The position numbers and the translations under genes are program-made. Under the pieces are notes generated by a model. It was not told the origin of the DNA. It searched no databases and saw nothing but the letters and a program-made list of their open reading frames with translations. DNA of 64,000 bases from positions 186,001 through 250,000 of the forward strand of contig NZ_SADE01000003.1 in the NCBI RefSeq assembly GCF_004005845.1, read 5' to 3'. The stretch is from Hwanghaeella grinnelliae (GTDB taxonomy: Bacteria > Pseudomonadota > Alphaproteobacteria > UBA8366 > Aestuariispiraceae). Shown here piece by piece: positions 47,095 to 55,724 of this stretch; position 1 is the stretch's first letter; each line of letters begins with the position of its first letter.

Positions 47095-48231
47095 TTAGCC
47101 CAAGGTGACTTTGATGTCGGTAATCTCGATCGTCGGGTCCAGAAGCTTTACATTCACGACCACGCCATCGACGGGCGGCGAACTGCCGAACGAAACATCC
47201 AAGCTGTTGCCGCTGGACTGTTGCAGCAAGTTCGTTCCCGTATTGTCGGTATTGCCGACCTGATTGACCGTTATCTGGATCAGCCCGGCATTGATATCCG
47301 ACAGGGCGTCCCCATTGATGAACGTTCCGCCCAATTCCACCGAAACCCGCGGGATCGCGACATTTGCTTCGGTATTGGCAATGAATTCATACCGCTCCAA
47401 CCCGTCGCGGATAAACCGTTCGACGCCTGTGCTGGAGGTGGTGATGGCGGTCGTGACAAGTTCGCCGCGGGTCCCGCTAGCGGTATCCACGCCCACGACG
47501 CTTAGATAGTCCAGGTTTTCGAACTCATCAGCCTCGTATTGCAGGCTTTGGAATTCCGCCAAGGTCAATTCATGGACCTGCCCACCGGCCAGTTCAGACC
47601 CGTTCAGGAAAAGACGACCGGTCGGATCCACCAAATCGTTGTCCTCACCGGTCCGGACACTGCCGCTAAGCCGGACCAATACTTTGTCGGGTGCTGTCGC
47701 AGAGTCGCTGATGACCAGATCGCTGATATTCAAGCTCGCATCGCCGGCAATGGCGACACGACTGCTCAAGAGCTGGGTCAATTTATTGTCCAGCGTTAAA
47801 CCCGCGGTTTCGGTCGCAAATGTCTCGTTCAATTTAGGCCGGTTGGAAACGCTCTCGAAAGGCGTGCGCGGTCCATCGGAACTGATCCCGAACCGCGCCT
47901 GCAAATCCCGCAGGACCTTGTCAGGCGATCGGCGCAGGAACTCGTTTTCAGGGCGATCGCGGAATCTCAGTCGGTTTTGAACCGATCGAGCGTCAACGCG
48001 TTCCGGCTCTTCCTTCAGACGGTCAAAGATCCTCTGTTCCAGCAGAATATTTTGCTGGTCGATCACATTGGCAATCGGTTGGAACAGAAAATCGGCCGTC
48101 GACGAGGAAAATCCTGGGATAAGGGTCTGCTCGTTCCGACCAATCTGCGAGAATCCGGTCGGACTCCGCAATCGGCTCAGGGACGCGGCGAGGACGACGT
48201 TATTTTGGTTACGCGAAACGGATTCAACCAT
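47095..48231 (-). CDS. Unknown 378-residue protein, low cysteine, possibly secreted
   Basis: No family was recognised. The protein has a hydrophilic N terminus (SRNQNNVVLAASLSRLRS), then acidic serine- and threonine-rich sequence with many short beta-like segments (VRLSGSVRTGEDNDLVDPTG, AGGQVHELTLAEFQSLQYEA, VAIPRVSVELGGTFINGD). No cysteine was seen, no signal peptide, and no membrane helix. Cysteine-poor acidic beta proteins are often exported by a type I system, but no secretion motif or RTX nonapeptide is visible here. The gene ends at a strong hairpin. It may be structural or surface-related, which is speculation. Confidence 0.6.
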   Translation of the reverse strand: MVESVSRNQNNVVLAASLSRLRSPTGFSQIGRNEQTLIPGFSSSTADFLFQPIANVIDQQNILLEQRIFDRLKEEPERVDARSVQNRLRFRDRPENEFLRRSPDKVLRDLQARFGISSDGPRTPFESVSNRPKLNETFATETAGLTLDNKLTQLLSSRVAIAGDASLNISDLVISDSATAPDKVLVRLSGSVRTGEDNDLVDPTGRLFLNGSELAGGQVHELTLAEFQSLQYEADEFENLDYLSVVGVDTASGTRGELVTTAITTSSTGVERFIRDGLERYEFIANTEANVAIPRVSVELGGTFINGDALSDINAGLIQITVNQVGNTDNTGTNLLQQSSGNSLDVSFGSSPPVDGVVVNVKLLDPTIEITDIKVTLG

Positions 48232-48349
48232 TTCCTTAGCCTTTCTGGCTCTCTATCAGCCATGCCGTTTTCGGCATGCAAAGACCGTTCCACATTCCTT
48301 CTGGAGGGTACACGGACTTTGGAAGGGGTCGTATAGCACGAAATGCGGC

Positions 48350-49102
48350 TTAAGGGAAAGATTCTCCGCGCTGCAGAACCGCGTCAGCCTGCGCGGTATA
48401 GGCCTGCCCATTGCCGTGCAAAACCAAGCCCGGCAACAAGGTCGCACCACCCCGCACACCCTTGCGCGCCCGCACGATGACGCGCTTCGCGGCAACCCCG
48501 GCGCGCGGCCAGAGGGGAATGATCTCGACATCGCCCGCCTTGCCGTGAAGCGCCGCCAAAATCGCATCCAGCCGGTCCGCCCGGTGAATGACCGTGAAGC
48601 CCCCCTTATGACGCAGCAGTGCCAAACCCGCCCCAATCCACTCGGCAATCGTTGCCGCGCTTTCGACATTCGACCGCGCCTTGTCGGCGATGGGGGATTT
48701 GTCCGCGGACAGCGCCTCCATATACGGCGGATTGGTGAAAACCTGGTCGAAGGGCGGCATTTCGCCCGGTAAAGCGGCTAAATTCCGAATATCCGCCTCA
48801 CTGACCGTCATTCGGTCGGCGAAACCGTTCAATTCCGCATTGGTCCGGGCAATCGCGGCAGCATCGACGTCAATCTCAACCCCCAGACCGGATGCGTCGC
48901 GTACACGGTGCAGGTAACACAGCAGCGCCGCGCCGGTTCCGGTTCCAAGATCGAGCACCCGGCCGCTCGGCCGGGCGAGTGGGACCGCGGCGGCCAGCAG
49001 AACAGAATCGATGGCGACCCTGTATCCGTCGCGCTTCTGACGCAGACGTACCGACCCGTTCAGCAAACTGTCGTCAGTAAGGTCCACTTTCCCGTTTCCC
49101 AT
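48350..49102 (-). CDS. trmN6: TrmN6-type tRNA (adenine-N6)-methyltransferase
   Basis: This 250-residue SAM methyltransferase resembles tRNA1(Val) adenine-37-N6 methyltransferases. It has RVLDLGTGTGAALLCYLHRV near residue 50 for SAM, and the base-flipping catalytic motif TNPPYMEA near residue 125. The RQKRDGYRVAIDSVLLAAAV opening is diagnostic. ATG 49102 is chosen over a longer frame. It follows DUF2007 with seven bases between them, so they share an operon. Confidence 0.9.
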   Translation of the reverse strand: MGNGKVDLTDDSLLNGSVRLRQKRDGYRVAIDSVLLAAAVPLARPSGRVLDLGTGTGAALLCYLHRVRDASGLGVEIDVDAAAIARTNAELNGFADRMTVSEADIRNLAALPGEMPPFDQVFTNPPYMEALSADKSPIADKARSNVESAATIAEWIGAGLALLRHKGGFTVIHRADRLDAILAALHGKAGDVEIIPLWPRAGVAAKRVIVRARKGVRGGATLLPGLVLHGNGQAYTAQADAVLQRGESFP

Positions 49103-49109
49103 AGCCGAC

Positions 49110-49319
49110 TCACCAATTTTCCCTCGCTTCGTCGAGTATCCGAACCGCGCGGTCGTAGTCCTCTCCATCGACCATCAGACGTTTGGGGAAAGCGCCGATC
49201 GACCCTTCGATCGCGCTGACATAGACATCCATCATCAAGATTTCGATATCGGCGTCGCGCAACAAGGCTGTCAGGAAGGAGAGCCTGACCGGGTCCGTCG
49301 TCCGCAACAGTTCGCGCAT
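49110..49319 (-). CDS. DUF2007-family small protein
   Basis: This 69-residue protein matches DUF2007, with LTALLRDADIEILMMDVY and GDYDRAV-like ending (VDGEDYDRAVRILDEARENW). The family has been called putative signal-transducing, without clear function. ATG 49319 is used; a GTG two codons earlier is also possible. It sits between the prenyl synthase (divergent) and trmN6 (downstream), a conserved alphaproteobacterial arrangement. Confidence 0.82.
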   Translation of the reverse strand: MRELLRTTDPVRLSFLTALLRDADIEILMMDVYVSAIEGSIGAFPKRLMVDGEDYDRAVRILDEARENW

Positions 49320-49589
49320 CCCCACCTGCTATGCTCCCGGGCTTGAAATGGTACGCTTTCGCCGTCCAGCGACGGACGGTCTATTTATCGTGGCAAAGCC
49401 TCATCAGGATACCGTGAATCGGCCGAAAAACCGCCTATATTCAATAAACTGACGCCAAGTGCGCCTTGACCAGCCTCGCCCCCTGTCTATGTTGCGGAGT
49501 ATCGGCTGTAAAGCGGCCGAACGGCAGTTGGGCCCATTGGACGGGACCGCGATTGAATTTGCCGGCCGATACGGTCGGCAGGAGGGGAC

Positions 49590-50612
49590 ATGGGGATCGT
49601 CGTTGACATCAACAAGGATCGCGAAGGCGGCCAAAAGCCGTCCATCGACGCCTTGCAACGCCTTGTCGGTGAAGATCTGCAAAGGGTCAATCAACATATC
49701 CTGACCAACATGCAGAGCCCGGTCGCCCTAATCCCGCAACTTGCGAGTCACCTGATCGCCGCCGGCGGCAAGCGCTTACGCCCGATGCTGACCCTGGCTT
49801 CGGCAAACCTTTGCGGTTACACCGGCACGCGCCATATCGGCTTGTCGGCCTGTGTCGAATTCATTCACACCGCGACCCTGTTGCATGACGATGTCGTCGA
49901 CGAATCCGAGCTGCGCCGCGGCCAAGAAAGCGCCAATGCGGTCTGGGGCAACCAGGCCTCGGTCCTTGTTGGGGATTTCCTGTTTTCCCGCGCCTTCCAG
50001 TTGATGGTGGCCGACGGGTCGTTGCAGGTTTTGAAAATTCTGTCCGACGCATCCGCCATCATCGCCGAAGGCGAAGTTCTTCAATTGATGACCGCGAATG
50101 ATCCACAGGCCTCCGAGGAAGCCTATCTGGAAGTTATCCGGTCCAAGACCGCGACGCTGTTCGCCGCGGCAAGCCGGGTCGGTGCGGTCGTTGCGGACCG
50201 GCCGAACATCCAGGAAGAAGCGCTGGAATCCTTCGGGATGAATCTGGGCATCGCTTTCCAGCTGATCGACGACGTCCTGGATTATTCCGCCAAGCAAGCG
50301 CAATTGGGCAAGACCGTGGGCGACGACTTCCGCGAAGGGAAGGTCACACTGCCGGTCATCCTGGCCTGGCGCCGCGGCAGCGAGGAAGAACGCGATTTCT
50401 GGCGCCGGACGATCGAGCGCCTGGACCAAACCGAAGACGATATCGAAACCGCCATCGGGCTGATGACCAAGCACCGCTCCTTGAACGACACGGTGGAACG
50501 CGCCCGCCATTACGCGGCGATCGCCAAGGATTCATTGGGCATCTTCCCGGACGGCGACATGAAGGCCGCCATGCTGGAAGTTGTCGATTTCTGCGTCGAA
50601 CGCGCCTACTGA
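49590..50612 (+). CDS. ispB: Long-chain polyprenyl diphosphate synthase (quinone side chain)
   Basis: This 340-residue trans-prenyltransferase resembles octaprenyl or decaprenyl diphosphate synthases that make the ubiquinone tail. Aspartate motifs LLHDDVVDESELRRG near residue 97 and LIDDVLDYSA near residue 225 are intact, as is GGKRLRPML. The residues before the first motif, FIHTATLL, lack bulky blocks, consistent with long products. GGAGGGG precedes ATG. It is followed by a GNAT gene with 11 bases between. Confidence 0.93.
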   Translation: MGIVVDINKDREGGQKPSIDALQRLVGEDLQRVNQHILTNMQSPVALIPQLASHLIAAGGKRLRPMLTLASANLCGYTGTRHIGLSACVEFIHTATLLHDDVVDESELRRGQESANAVWGNQASVLVGDFLFSRAFQLMVADGSLQVLKILSDASAIIAEGEVLQLMTANDPQASEEAYLEVIRSKTATLFAAASRVGAVVADRPNIQEEALESFGMNLGIAFQLIDDVLDYSAKQAQLGKTVGDDFREGKVTLPVILAWRRGSEEERDFWRRTIERLDQTEDDIETAIGLMTKHRSLNDTVERARHYAAIAKDSLGIFPDGDMKAAMLEVVDFCVERAY

Positions 50613-50623
50613 TTCGACACGCT

Positions 50624-51070
50624 ATGATACGCCGCGCCACCGCGCAGGACGTTCCGACCCTCGCCAACCTTTACGCCCGCTTCTATGCCGAAGACGCGAT
50701 CGACGTTTCCGTTGACCGCATCCGGAAGAATCTGGGCGCCATGGTGTTGGACGAACGCGCGGCCATCTGGGTGGTGGAACACGACGGCAATATTGTCGGT
50801 TTTTCGTCCGCCAGCTTGACGCTCGGCATCGAGTTCGGATGGGCGTCCGAGATCGAGGACCTTTACGTTTTGCCGGAGCATCGTGGCAAAGGTCTGGCGA
50901 AACGCCTTTTCCAAACCGCGATCGATTGGTCGGAGACGTGCGGAGCGTCGGAAATTCTGCTGGTCGTGACGCCCGAAGCGGAATCCGACCAGGGGCTTAT
51001 CGCCTTCTACGAGAAACTGGGATTCAGCAGGTCCGACCGCATCGTAATGTACAAAAGCGGAAATCAATAG
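50624..51070 (+). CDS. GNAT-family N-acetyltransferase
   Basis: This 148-residue protein has the GNAT fold: MIRRATAQDVPTLANLYARF at the start, IEDLYVLPEHRGKGLAKRLF near residue 80 as the acetyl-CoA loop (RGKGLAKRL), and LIAFYEKLGFSRSDRIVMY at the end. It follows the prenyl synthase and is convergent with speE. The acceptor substrate is unknown; nearby polyamine genes make a polyamine acceptor possible but unproven. Confidence 0.88.
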   Translation: MIRRATAQDVPTLANLYARFYAEDAIDVSVDRIRKNLGAMVLDERAAIWVVEHDGNIVGFSSASLTLGIEFGWASEIEDLYVLPEHRGKGLAKRLFQTAIDWSETCGASEILLVVTPEAESDQGLIAFYEKLGFSRSDRIVMYKSGNQ

Positions 51071-51097
51071 CGGGCGCCCCAATGACTGCCGCCGTAT

Positions 51098-51967
51098 TTA
51101 GGGGATCAAGTCTTCCATGAAGGGCGGAAGGGCAAAGGCGGCCATATGGACCGACGGGCTGTAATACTTGGTCCGCACCTTTGCATCGGCAAACCGCCGC
51201 GAAAGATCTTCTACACCGGCCGCCGCCTCCAAATCCGTCGCCTTGCTAGCCCAGGTCAACGCCATCTGCCCGCCGATATAGGTGGGGGTGACCGTCAAAT
51301 AAGTGCCGATATTCGGGAACAACCCGCCCAGCAACGTCAGCGTATCGGTAAATTCCTGCGGCTGATAGATCGGGACGCCTGTTTGGAAGACCGCGACTCC
51401 GCGGTCCGTCATCGCGTCTTTCAGCCGGCCATAGAATGTCTCGCCGAACAGAATTTCGGCCGGGCCGACGGGATCGGGACGGTCCGCGATGATCAGGTCA
51501 TAGCGGCCTTTCGCTTCCGGCGCGGCCAGAAAATCAAACGCATCCACCGCATGCACGTTCAGGCGCGGATCGTCGAAGACACCGTTATGCACCTTTGGCA
51601 AATGCTGCTTCGACAATTCGATGACGCGCCCGTCGATATCGACGAGGTCGACCGACTTCACACCGGAATGTTTCAGGATTTCTTCCGCCACCGCGCCATC
51701 GCCACCACCGACGATCATCGCGTGTTCGATTCCGTCGAGAGCAAAGATCGCCGGCTGCGCAAGCATCTCGGAGTAAGTGAACTCGTCCAACTCGGTCAGT
51801 TGGATGATGCCGTCCAACACCAGAACCCGGCCATGCATGACGCTGTCGAAAATCAACAGGTCCTGGAAAGCCGTCTTTTCCTCAGCCACGACGGCGGTCG
51901 CACCGAATTGCTGCGCGTATCCATCGTAGAGAGTTTCGGAAACGGTCCTGGTACCAGTCATGGTCAT
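51098..51967 (-). CDS. speE: Spermidine synthase-like aminopropyltransferase
   Basis: This 289-residue enzyme joins an aminopropyl group to a diamine. It has the SAM-dependent motif VGGGDGAVAEEILKHSGVK near residue 81 and VDIDGRVIELSKQHLP. The catalytic segment is ADRPDPVGPAEILFGETFY near residue 158; both conserved aspartates are present although the intervening Ser-Thr of most relatives is Arg-Pro. The start ATG 51967 lies two bases past the ornithine decarboxylase stop, giving an operon that makes putrescine and then spermidine. No SAM decarboxylase gene is in the window. Confidence 0.92.
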   Translation of the reverse strand: MTMTGTRTVSETLYDGYAQQFGATAVVAEEKTAFQDLLIFDSVMHGRVLVLDGIIQLTELDEFTYSEMLAQPAIFALDGIEHAMIVGGGDGAVAEEILKHSGVKSVDLVDIDGRVIELSKQHLPKVHNGVFDDPRLNVHAVDAFDFLAAPEAKGRYDLIIADRPDPVGPAEILFGETFYGRLKDAMTDRGVAVFQTGVPIYQPQEFTDTLTLLGGLFPNIGTYLTVTPTYIGGQMALTWASKATDLEAAAGVEDLSRRFADAKVRTKYYSPSVHMAAFALPPFMEDLIP

Positions 51968-51969
51968 CG

Positions 51970-53178
51970 TCAAGCAGCCTCGCTCACCTTCTTGGATTTC
52001 ATCGGAATGACCGTCGCTTCGGCCCAGAACGGATAGCCCGCCACTTCGACATACAAGTCGGAATGGAAGCCGTTGAAATGGGTGCGATAAGCGTTTGAAT
52101 AGGCGCCCATCTTGCCGATCTCCAGCCAATCGCCGGTCTTCACATCGTTCGGAATATAGAACGGACCGGGGCAGGAATCGACACTGTCACAGGTCGGACC
52201 GAAGATCTGGAACCCGGCCTCGTCGCCATCGATGGTTTCCGTTTCACCGAAACCATCCGGACGCAGTGTCTGAATCGGGAAAACCGGTCCAAGATATTTC
52301 AGTTCCGACAGGCCGCCGAACACGCCGTCATTCACGAACAGGTCGTGCCGGCGGCGAAGGTCGACACGGACCAGCATCGACTGGCCGACACCGACCAGGC
52401 CGCGGCCCGGTTCGCACCGCAGCGCGACCTCGCCTTCGAAGGCCAAATCATCGACCGCGCGCGCAATTTCATCGACATAGGACCGGAAGTTGCCTTCGGA
52501 GCCGGTATAGATCGCTGGGAAACCACCGCCGACGTCGAGGACATCCAAGGGCACATTCGCCAACGCCTGAACACGGCGGCAGATCTCCAGAGCCTGCCGG
52601 AACGCCAGCGGATTGGTGCAGTATGAACCGACATGGAAAGTCAGCCCGGTCTGGAAACCGCGGCGATGCACTTCGCCCAGAAGTTCCGCGGCTTCTTCGA
52701 TCGGGGCGCCGAACTTGCCGGTCAGATCCATCGCGGCCTGGCCGCGCGGCATTTCCACGCGCACGACAAGGGTCGTGTCCGCGGTGTTGTTCGCGCCGAC
52801 TGCGGCAACGATCTTTTCAAGTTCATCGATATGATCGAGCGCGAAAGCCTTCACGCCGTGGACGCGGTATGCGGCTTCGATCGCGTGCACCGGCTTGACC
52901 GGGTGCATGAAATGGCATTCCGCATCCGGGAACATACCGCGGATTAGTTCGATCTCGGCAATGGACGCCGTATCGAAATGGCGGACACCACCCGCATACA
53001 GGGCGCGCAGGACAAGCGGGTTGTCGTTGCATTTTACCGCATACAGGACATCACCCGGAAAATCCGCGACGGCCGTGCGGGCAGTGTCCGCCAAAACTTC
53101 TGGATAGACGACGTGAACAGGCGCTTCCGGAGAAAACGCAGAGACAAAAGAGTATACGTCGCGATGGGTTTCGCGCAT
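51970..53178 (-). CDS. speC: Ornithine decarboxylase, type III PLP fold
   Basis: This 402-residue enzyme makes putrescine (or cadaverine) using pyridoxal phosphate. The lysine that binds PLP is in LYAVKCNDNP near residue 48, the PLP-stacking histidine in FHVGSY near residue 175, the phosphate loop in CEPGRGLVG, and the catalytic cysteine in GPTCDSVD near residue 333. This eukaryotic-like fold III form is common in Alphaproteobacteria. ATG 53178 is preceded by GGGAGGG. It is the first gene of the operon with speE. Substrate specificity between ornithine and lysine is not decided from sequence. Confidence 0.92.
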   Translation of the reverse strand: MRETHRDVYSFVSAFSPEAPVHVVYPEVLADTARTAVADFPGDVLYAVKCNDNPLVLRALYAGGVRHFDTASIAEIELIRGMFPDAECHFMHPVKPVHAIEAAYRVHGVKAFALDHIDELEKIVAAVGANNTADTTLVVRVEMPRGQAAMDLTGKFGAPIEEAAELLGEVHRRGFQTGLTFHVGSYCTNPLAFRQALEICRRVQALANVPLDVLDVGGGFPAIYTGSEGNFRSYVDEIARAVDDLAFEGEVALRCEPGRGLVGVGQSMLVRVDLRRRHDLFVNDGVFGGLSELKYLGPVFPIQTLRPDGFGETETIDGDEAGFQIFGPTCDSVDSCPGPFYIPNDVKTGDWLEIGKMGAYSNAYRTHFNGFHSDLYVEVAGYPFWAEATVIPMKSKKVSEAA

Positions 53179-53451
53179 TGTTCGACCCTCCCAATTAAGA
53201 CCGTTGTCGGTCAACCGGGGAATCGAGCCTCTGCGCGCTCAACCGAACTCACCCGCGGCTCTACCCGCAGTCGCAAGCCCACGTTGGCTCTCATCCGTTG
53301 CAGCGCCCATATCGGGCCAAACGCCTTACATGTCCAGTGTTAAATTCAGAAATTTTTATGACCCGTCATCAAGGCCGCCATGCAATTATTGCATGGCCTT
53401 CAAATCCGGCTCGATTGTGCGAAAACGCAGGGCCTTATGGACGGCAGGAAA
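53179..53451 (-). promoter_or_regulatory. Leader region of the ornithine decarboxylase operon, candidate structured RNA
   Basis: The 270 bases between the divergent decarboxylase and LysE genes contain several stems. GACCG/CGGTC at 53199-53203 and 53208-53212 lies just before the ribosome site of the decarboxylase gene, and other GC-rich repeats occur upstream. Alphaproteobacteria are known to carry a speF leader RNA before ornithine decarboxylase; whether this is one needs a covariance-model search. No coding gene is seen in the stretch. Confidence 0.35.
53378..53396. promoter_or_regulatory. Perfect inverted repeat upstream of the LysE gene
   Basis: CCATGCAA at 53378-53385 and TTGCATGG at 53389-53396 form an exact eight-base inverted repeat with a three-base centre, about 55 bases before the LysE start. 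It is a candidate operator for the exporter or for the divergent decarboxylase promoter. Confidence 0.5.
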
Positions 53452-54102
53452 ATGGCTTTATCGGACATACTGATATCGGTTGCGGCAATCGTTGCGGTGA
53501 ACTTCGCCGCCTGGATAACGCCCGGGCCGAACATGATTGCCGTGATCAGCGCTGCCGTCTCCGCAGGCCGGCCTGCCGGCCTCGCAACAGGGCTGGGCCT
53601 GGCACTGGGAACCGTCATATGGGCGGGCCTAGCACTTGCCGGCGTCACCGTTTTGTTTGACGTATTTCCCGATGTCGCCTTTGCCTTACGCCTGTTGGGC
53701 GCGGGCTATCTTTTCTGGCTTGGTATGAAGGCTTTGCGGGCTGCGGCCGAGGACGATTGCAGCCTCTTGCCTGGCAAGAAGACATCGCCAGGTCATACTG
53801 TTTTGAAGGGCGCCTTCATTACCGGCCTATCCGTCAGCCTGACCAATCCGAAAGCCGCCTTGTTCTTCGGGTCTATCCTGACCGCTTTCGTTCCACGGGC
53901 AGCGACCGATGCCTATCTGATCGGTGTCGTGGCACTATGCGGCCTATTGGCCGTGTGCTTTCACTCGACGACGGCTTTCGTGTTTTCGACGCCTTTTGCG
54001 ATCCGAAAATTCAATGATGGTCGACGGCGCATCACGGCGGGTTTCGGCGTGGTTTTTTCCGGGATGGCTCTGGCAGTCGCCTATGATGCGTTGAGACGCT
54101 AA
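53452..54102 (+). CDS. LysE/RhtB-family amino acid exporter
   Basis: This 216-residue inner membrane protein is of the LysE/RhtB family. The signature ITPGPNMIAVISAAVSAGRP near residue 22 starts the family repeat, and LTNPKAALFFGSILTAFVPR near residue 130 matches the conserved NPKA motif; about six helices are visible. ATG 53452 begins the natural protein; 53437 is an alternative. The gene is divergent from ornithine decarboxylase; export of a basic amino acid or polyamine precursor is a reasonable but unproven guess. Confidence 0.88.
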   Translation: MALSDILISVAAIVAVNFAAWITPGPNMIAVISAAVSAGRPAGLATGLGLALGTVIWAGLALAGVTVLFDVFPDVAFALRLLGAGYLFWLGMKALRAAAEDDCSLLPGKKTSPGHTVLKGAFITGLSVSLTNPKAALFFGSILTAFVPRAATDAYLIGVVALCGLLAVCFHSTTAFVFSTPFAIRKFNDGRRRITAGFGVVFSGMALAVAYDALRR

Positions 54103-54410
54103 ACGGACTCTTTCCCGCAATTTAAGGCAATCGTAAAACTTCGGACATTGGTGCATGAGCGCGCACGGCACGCCCCACGGCAAAGGCAGACCGGCAAAGA
54201 AACGCAAGGCCGCATGAGGACGGATCAGACTAACGACGCGATTGGGGTGGCCGGATTCGGCCGCCCCTCACCGGTTTGTCGTGTGCCATCGGAATTGAGC
54301 CGCTCAAAATCCCTAGAGGGCCGACCGTAAAACTCGGCGTCCGCACCGCGCTCTTAAAGTCAGACACCTGCACGGCTCTATAGGCGGTTGGCCAGGCGAT
54401 TGCCGGCGCC
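54103..54410. other. Gene-free stretch between convergent LysE and PAS genes
   Basis: About 300 bases lie between the end of the LysE gene and the end of the first PAS gene. The short open frames show no known product. No strong terminator hairpin or repeat was recognised. Confidence 0.35.
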
Positions 54411-54989
54411 TTATCGTCCGAGTCTCGGATAGTCCTCTTCCAGGCCTTTAGGATAAATCCGCTGAAGGTCCGGAATTGTGTAGAAAGCAACGTGCAGCGG
54501 AAGCTCCATGATTATCTCGCTTTCGCGCGCCATTGGAACCACGTCGTAGTAATCGGTCACCCCCATGTTGAATCTTGGGTTTCCCTCTGCATCTGAAAGG
54601 GGCAGACACATACGCTCGACAACGCGCCGCGCCGGCGAGTTTGTCGTGTTCCCGTGAAAAATTGCCGGCGTATCCAGAATGTAGGCCCAGCGCTTACTCA
54701 GGATCTGGTCGAATTTCGGACCGATAATTTCCCGGGCCGTGAGGCCCTGGATCGATCGGCCATTGGCGGTGTTTATTTCCTCCCCCGCCAAACGGCACCG
54801 GAATACGCCGTCATCCGCCCGTTCGTATATCCATATGCATGGCAAAGCCGAGCGAATTTCCATTGGATCAATGTCCGAGCGTGCCGGCATCTGCCGATCG
54901 CCGCGGATGTCATTCCAGTGGCGGAACACAGACTTGAATCTGTCACTCAGCAAATGCTCCGGAAATACATCCGTTTCAAATTTCGACAT
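54411..54989 (-). CDS. PAS_5-type domain protein, copy 1
   Basis: This 192-residue protein is a lone PAS_5-type sensor domain with no output domain. It shares with its two neighbours the opening FRHWNDIRGDRQMPARSDID, the core FRCRLAGEEINTANGRSIQG, and LPLSDAEGNPRFNMGVTDYY. ATG 54989 is chosen. The family is common in Rhodospirillales-type bacteria but has no established role; the ligand pocket likely lies around the central beta sheet. Confidence 0.85.
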   Translation of the reverse strand: MSKFETDVFPEHLLSDRFKSVFRHWNDIRGDRQMPARSDIDPMEIRSALPCIWIYERADDGVFRCRLAGEEINTANGRSIQGLTAREIIGPKFDQILSKRWAYILDTPAIFHGNTTNSPARRVVERMCLPLSDAEGNPRFNMGVTDYYDVVPMARESEIIMELPLHVAFYTIPDLQRIYPKGLEEDYPRLGR

Positions 54990-55095
54990 AAATAAAATTA
55001 CCCACAATCCGTGATTATCTTAGAAGCATACAGATAGGGCCATGTTACCCTCGCTTGCCGGCCGGTGTCCCGCGCCCCGGCGCCACGCTCACGGT

Positions 55096-55650
55096 CTACG
55101 GCGCTTTATCGGAAGCAATGCGCTGGAAGTCCGGCAAACTGAACACCACAACAGTGTCGGCGCGGCCGACAAGTACCGCGTCACGATCAATATACCGGTC
55201 CGGATCGAGATATTCCGAAGCCCCGAAGGTGAAGGTCGGCCGGCCGGCCGGATCGCTGAGCGGCAGACTGATCCGCGTTACAGTCCGATCATCCGCCGGA
55301 GCGGCCGTACTGGCGAAAAGGACGGCCGGTGTGTCGAGAACGAAATTCATGCGTTGGCGGATCGGATAATCATAGTCAGGTCCGAGGATTTCGCGCGCGG
55401 GACGTTTCATAATCGACTGACTGTGCGCGCGGTTGATCAACTCACCCGACAGTCGGCATGAAAACTCATCGTCCGGGCCACGTTCGTAAAGCCAGACATT
55501 CGACAATGCTCGCCCCAAGCGATAGGGATCGATGTCATTGCGCGATGGCATCACACGGTCACCGCGCGCCTCGTTCCAATGGCGAAAAACAATACGCAGA
55601 ATCTCGCTGCCGAAATATGCCTCGAACCGCTCTGTGCCATCTGTTGGCAT
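55096..55650 (-). CDS. PAS_5-type domain protein, copy 2
   Basis: This 184-residue single-domain protein repeats the family pattern: IVFRHWNEARGDRVMPSRND near the start, FSCRLSGELINRAHSQSIMK in the core, and LPLSDPAGRPTFTFGASEYL. It has no output domain. It is similar to, but clearly diverged from, copies 1 and 3 (about a third to half identical by eye), showing old duplication rather than recent copying. Confidence 0.85.
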   Translation of the reverse strand: MPTDGTERFEAYFGSEILRIVFRHWNEARGDRVMPSRNDIDPYRLGRALSNVWLYERGPDDEFSCRLSGELINRAHSQSIMKRPAREILGPDYDYPIRQRMNFVLDTPAVLFASTAAPADDRTVTRISLPLSDPAGRPTFTFGASEYLDPDRYIDRDAVLVGRADTVVVFSLPDFQRIASDKAP

Positions 55651-55724
55651 TATTGCAGTATTCCATATTTGTTGTGTGCCGAAGCACCTAATTACCGCTC
55701 ACCGCCCACGACCGCGCAAATAGG

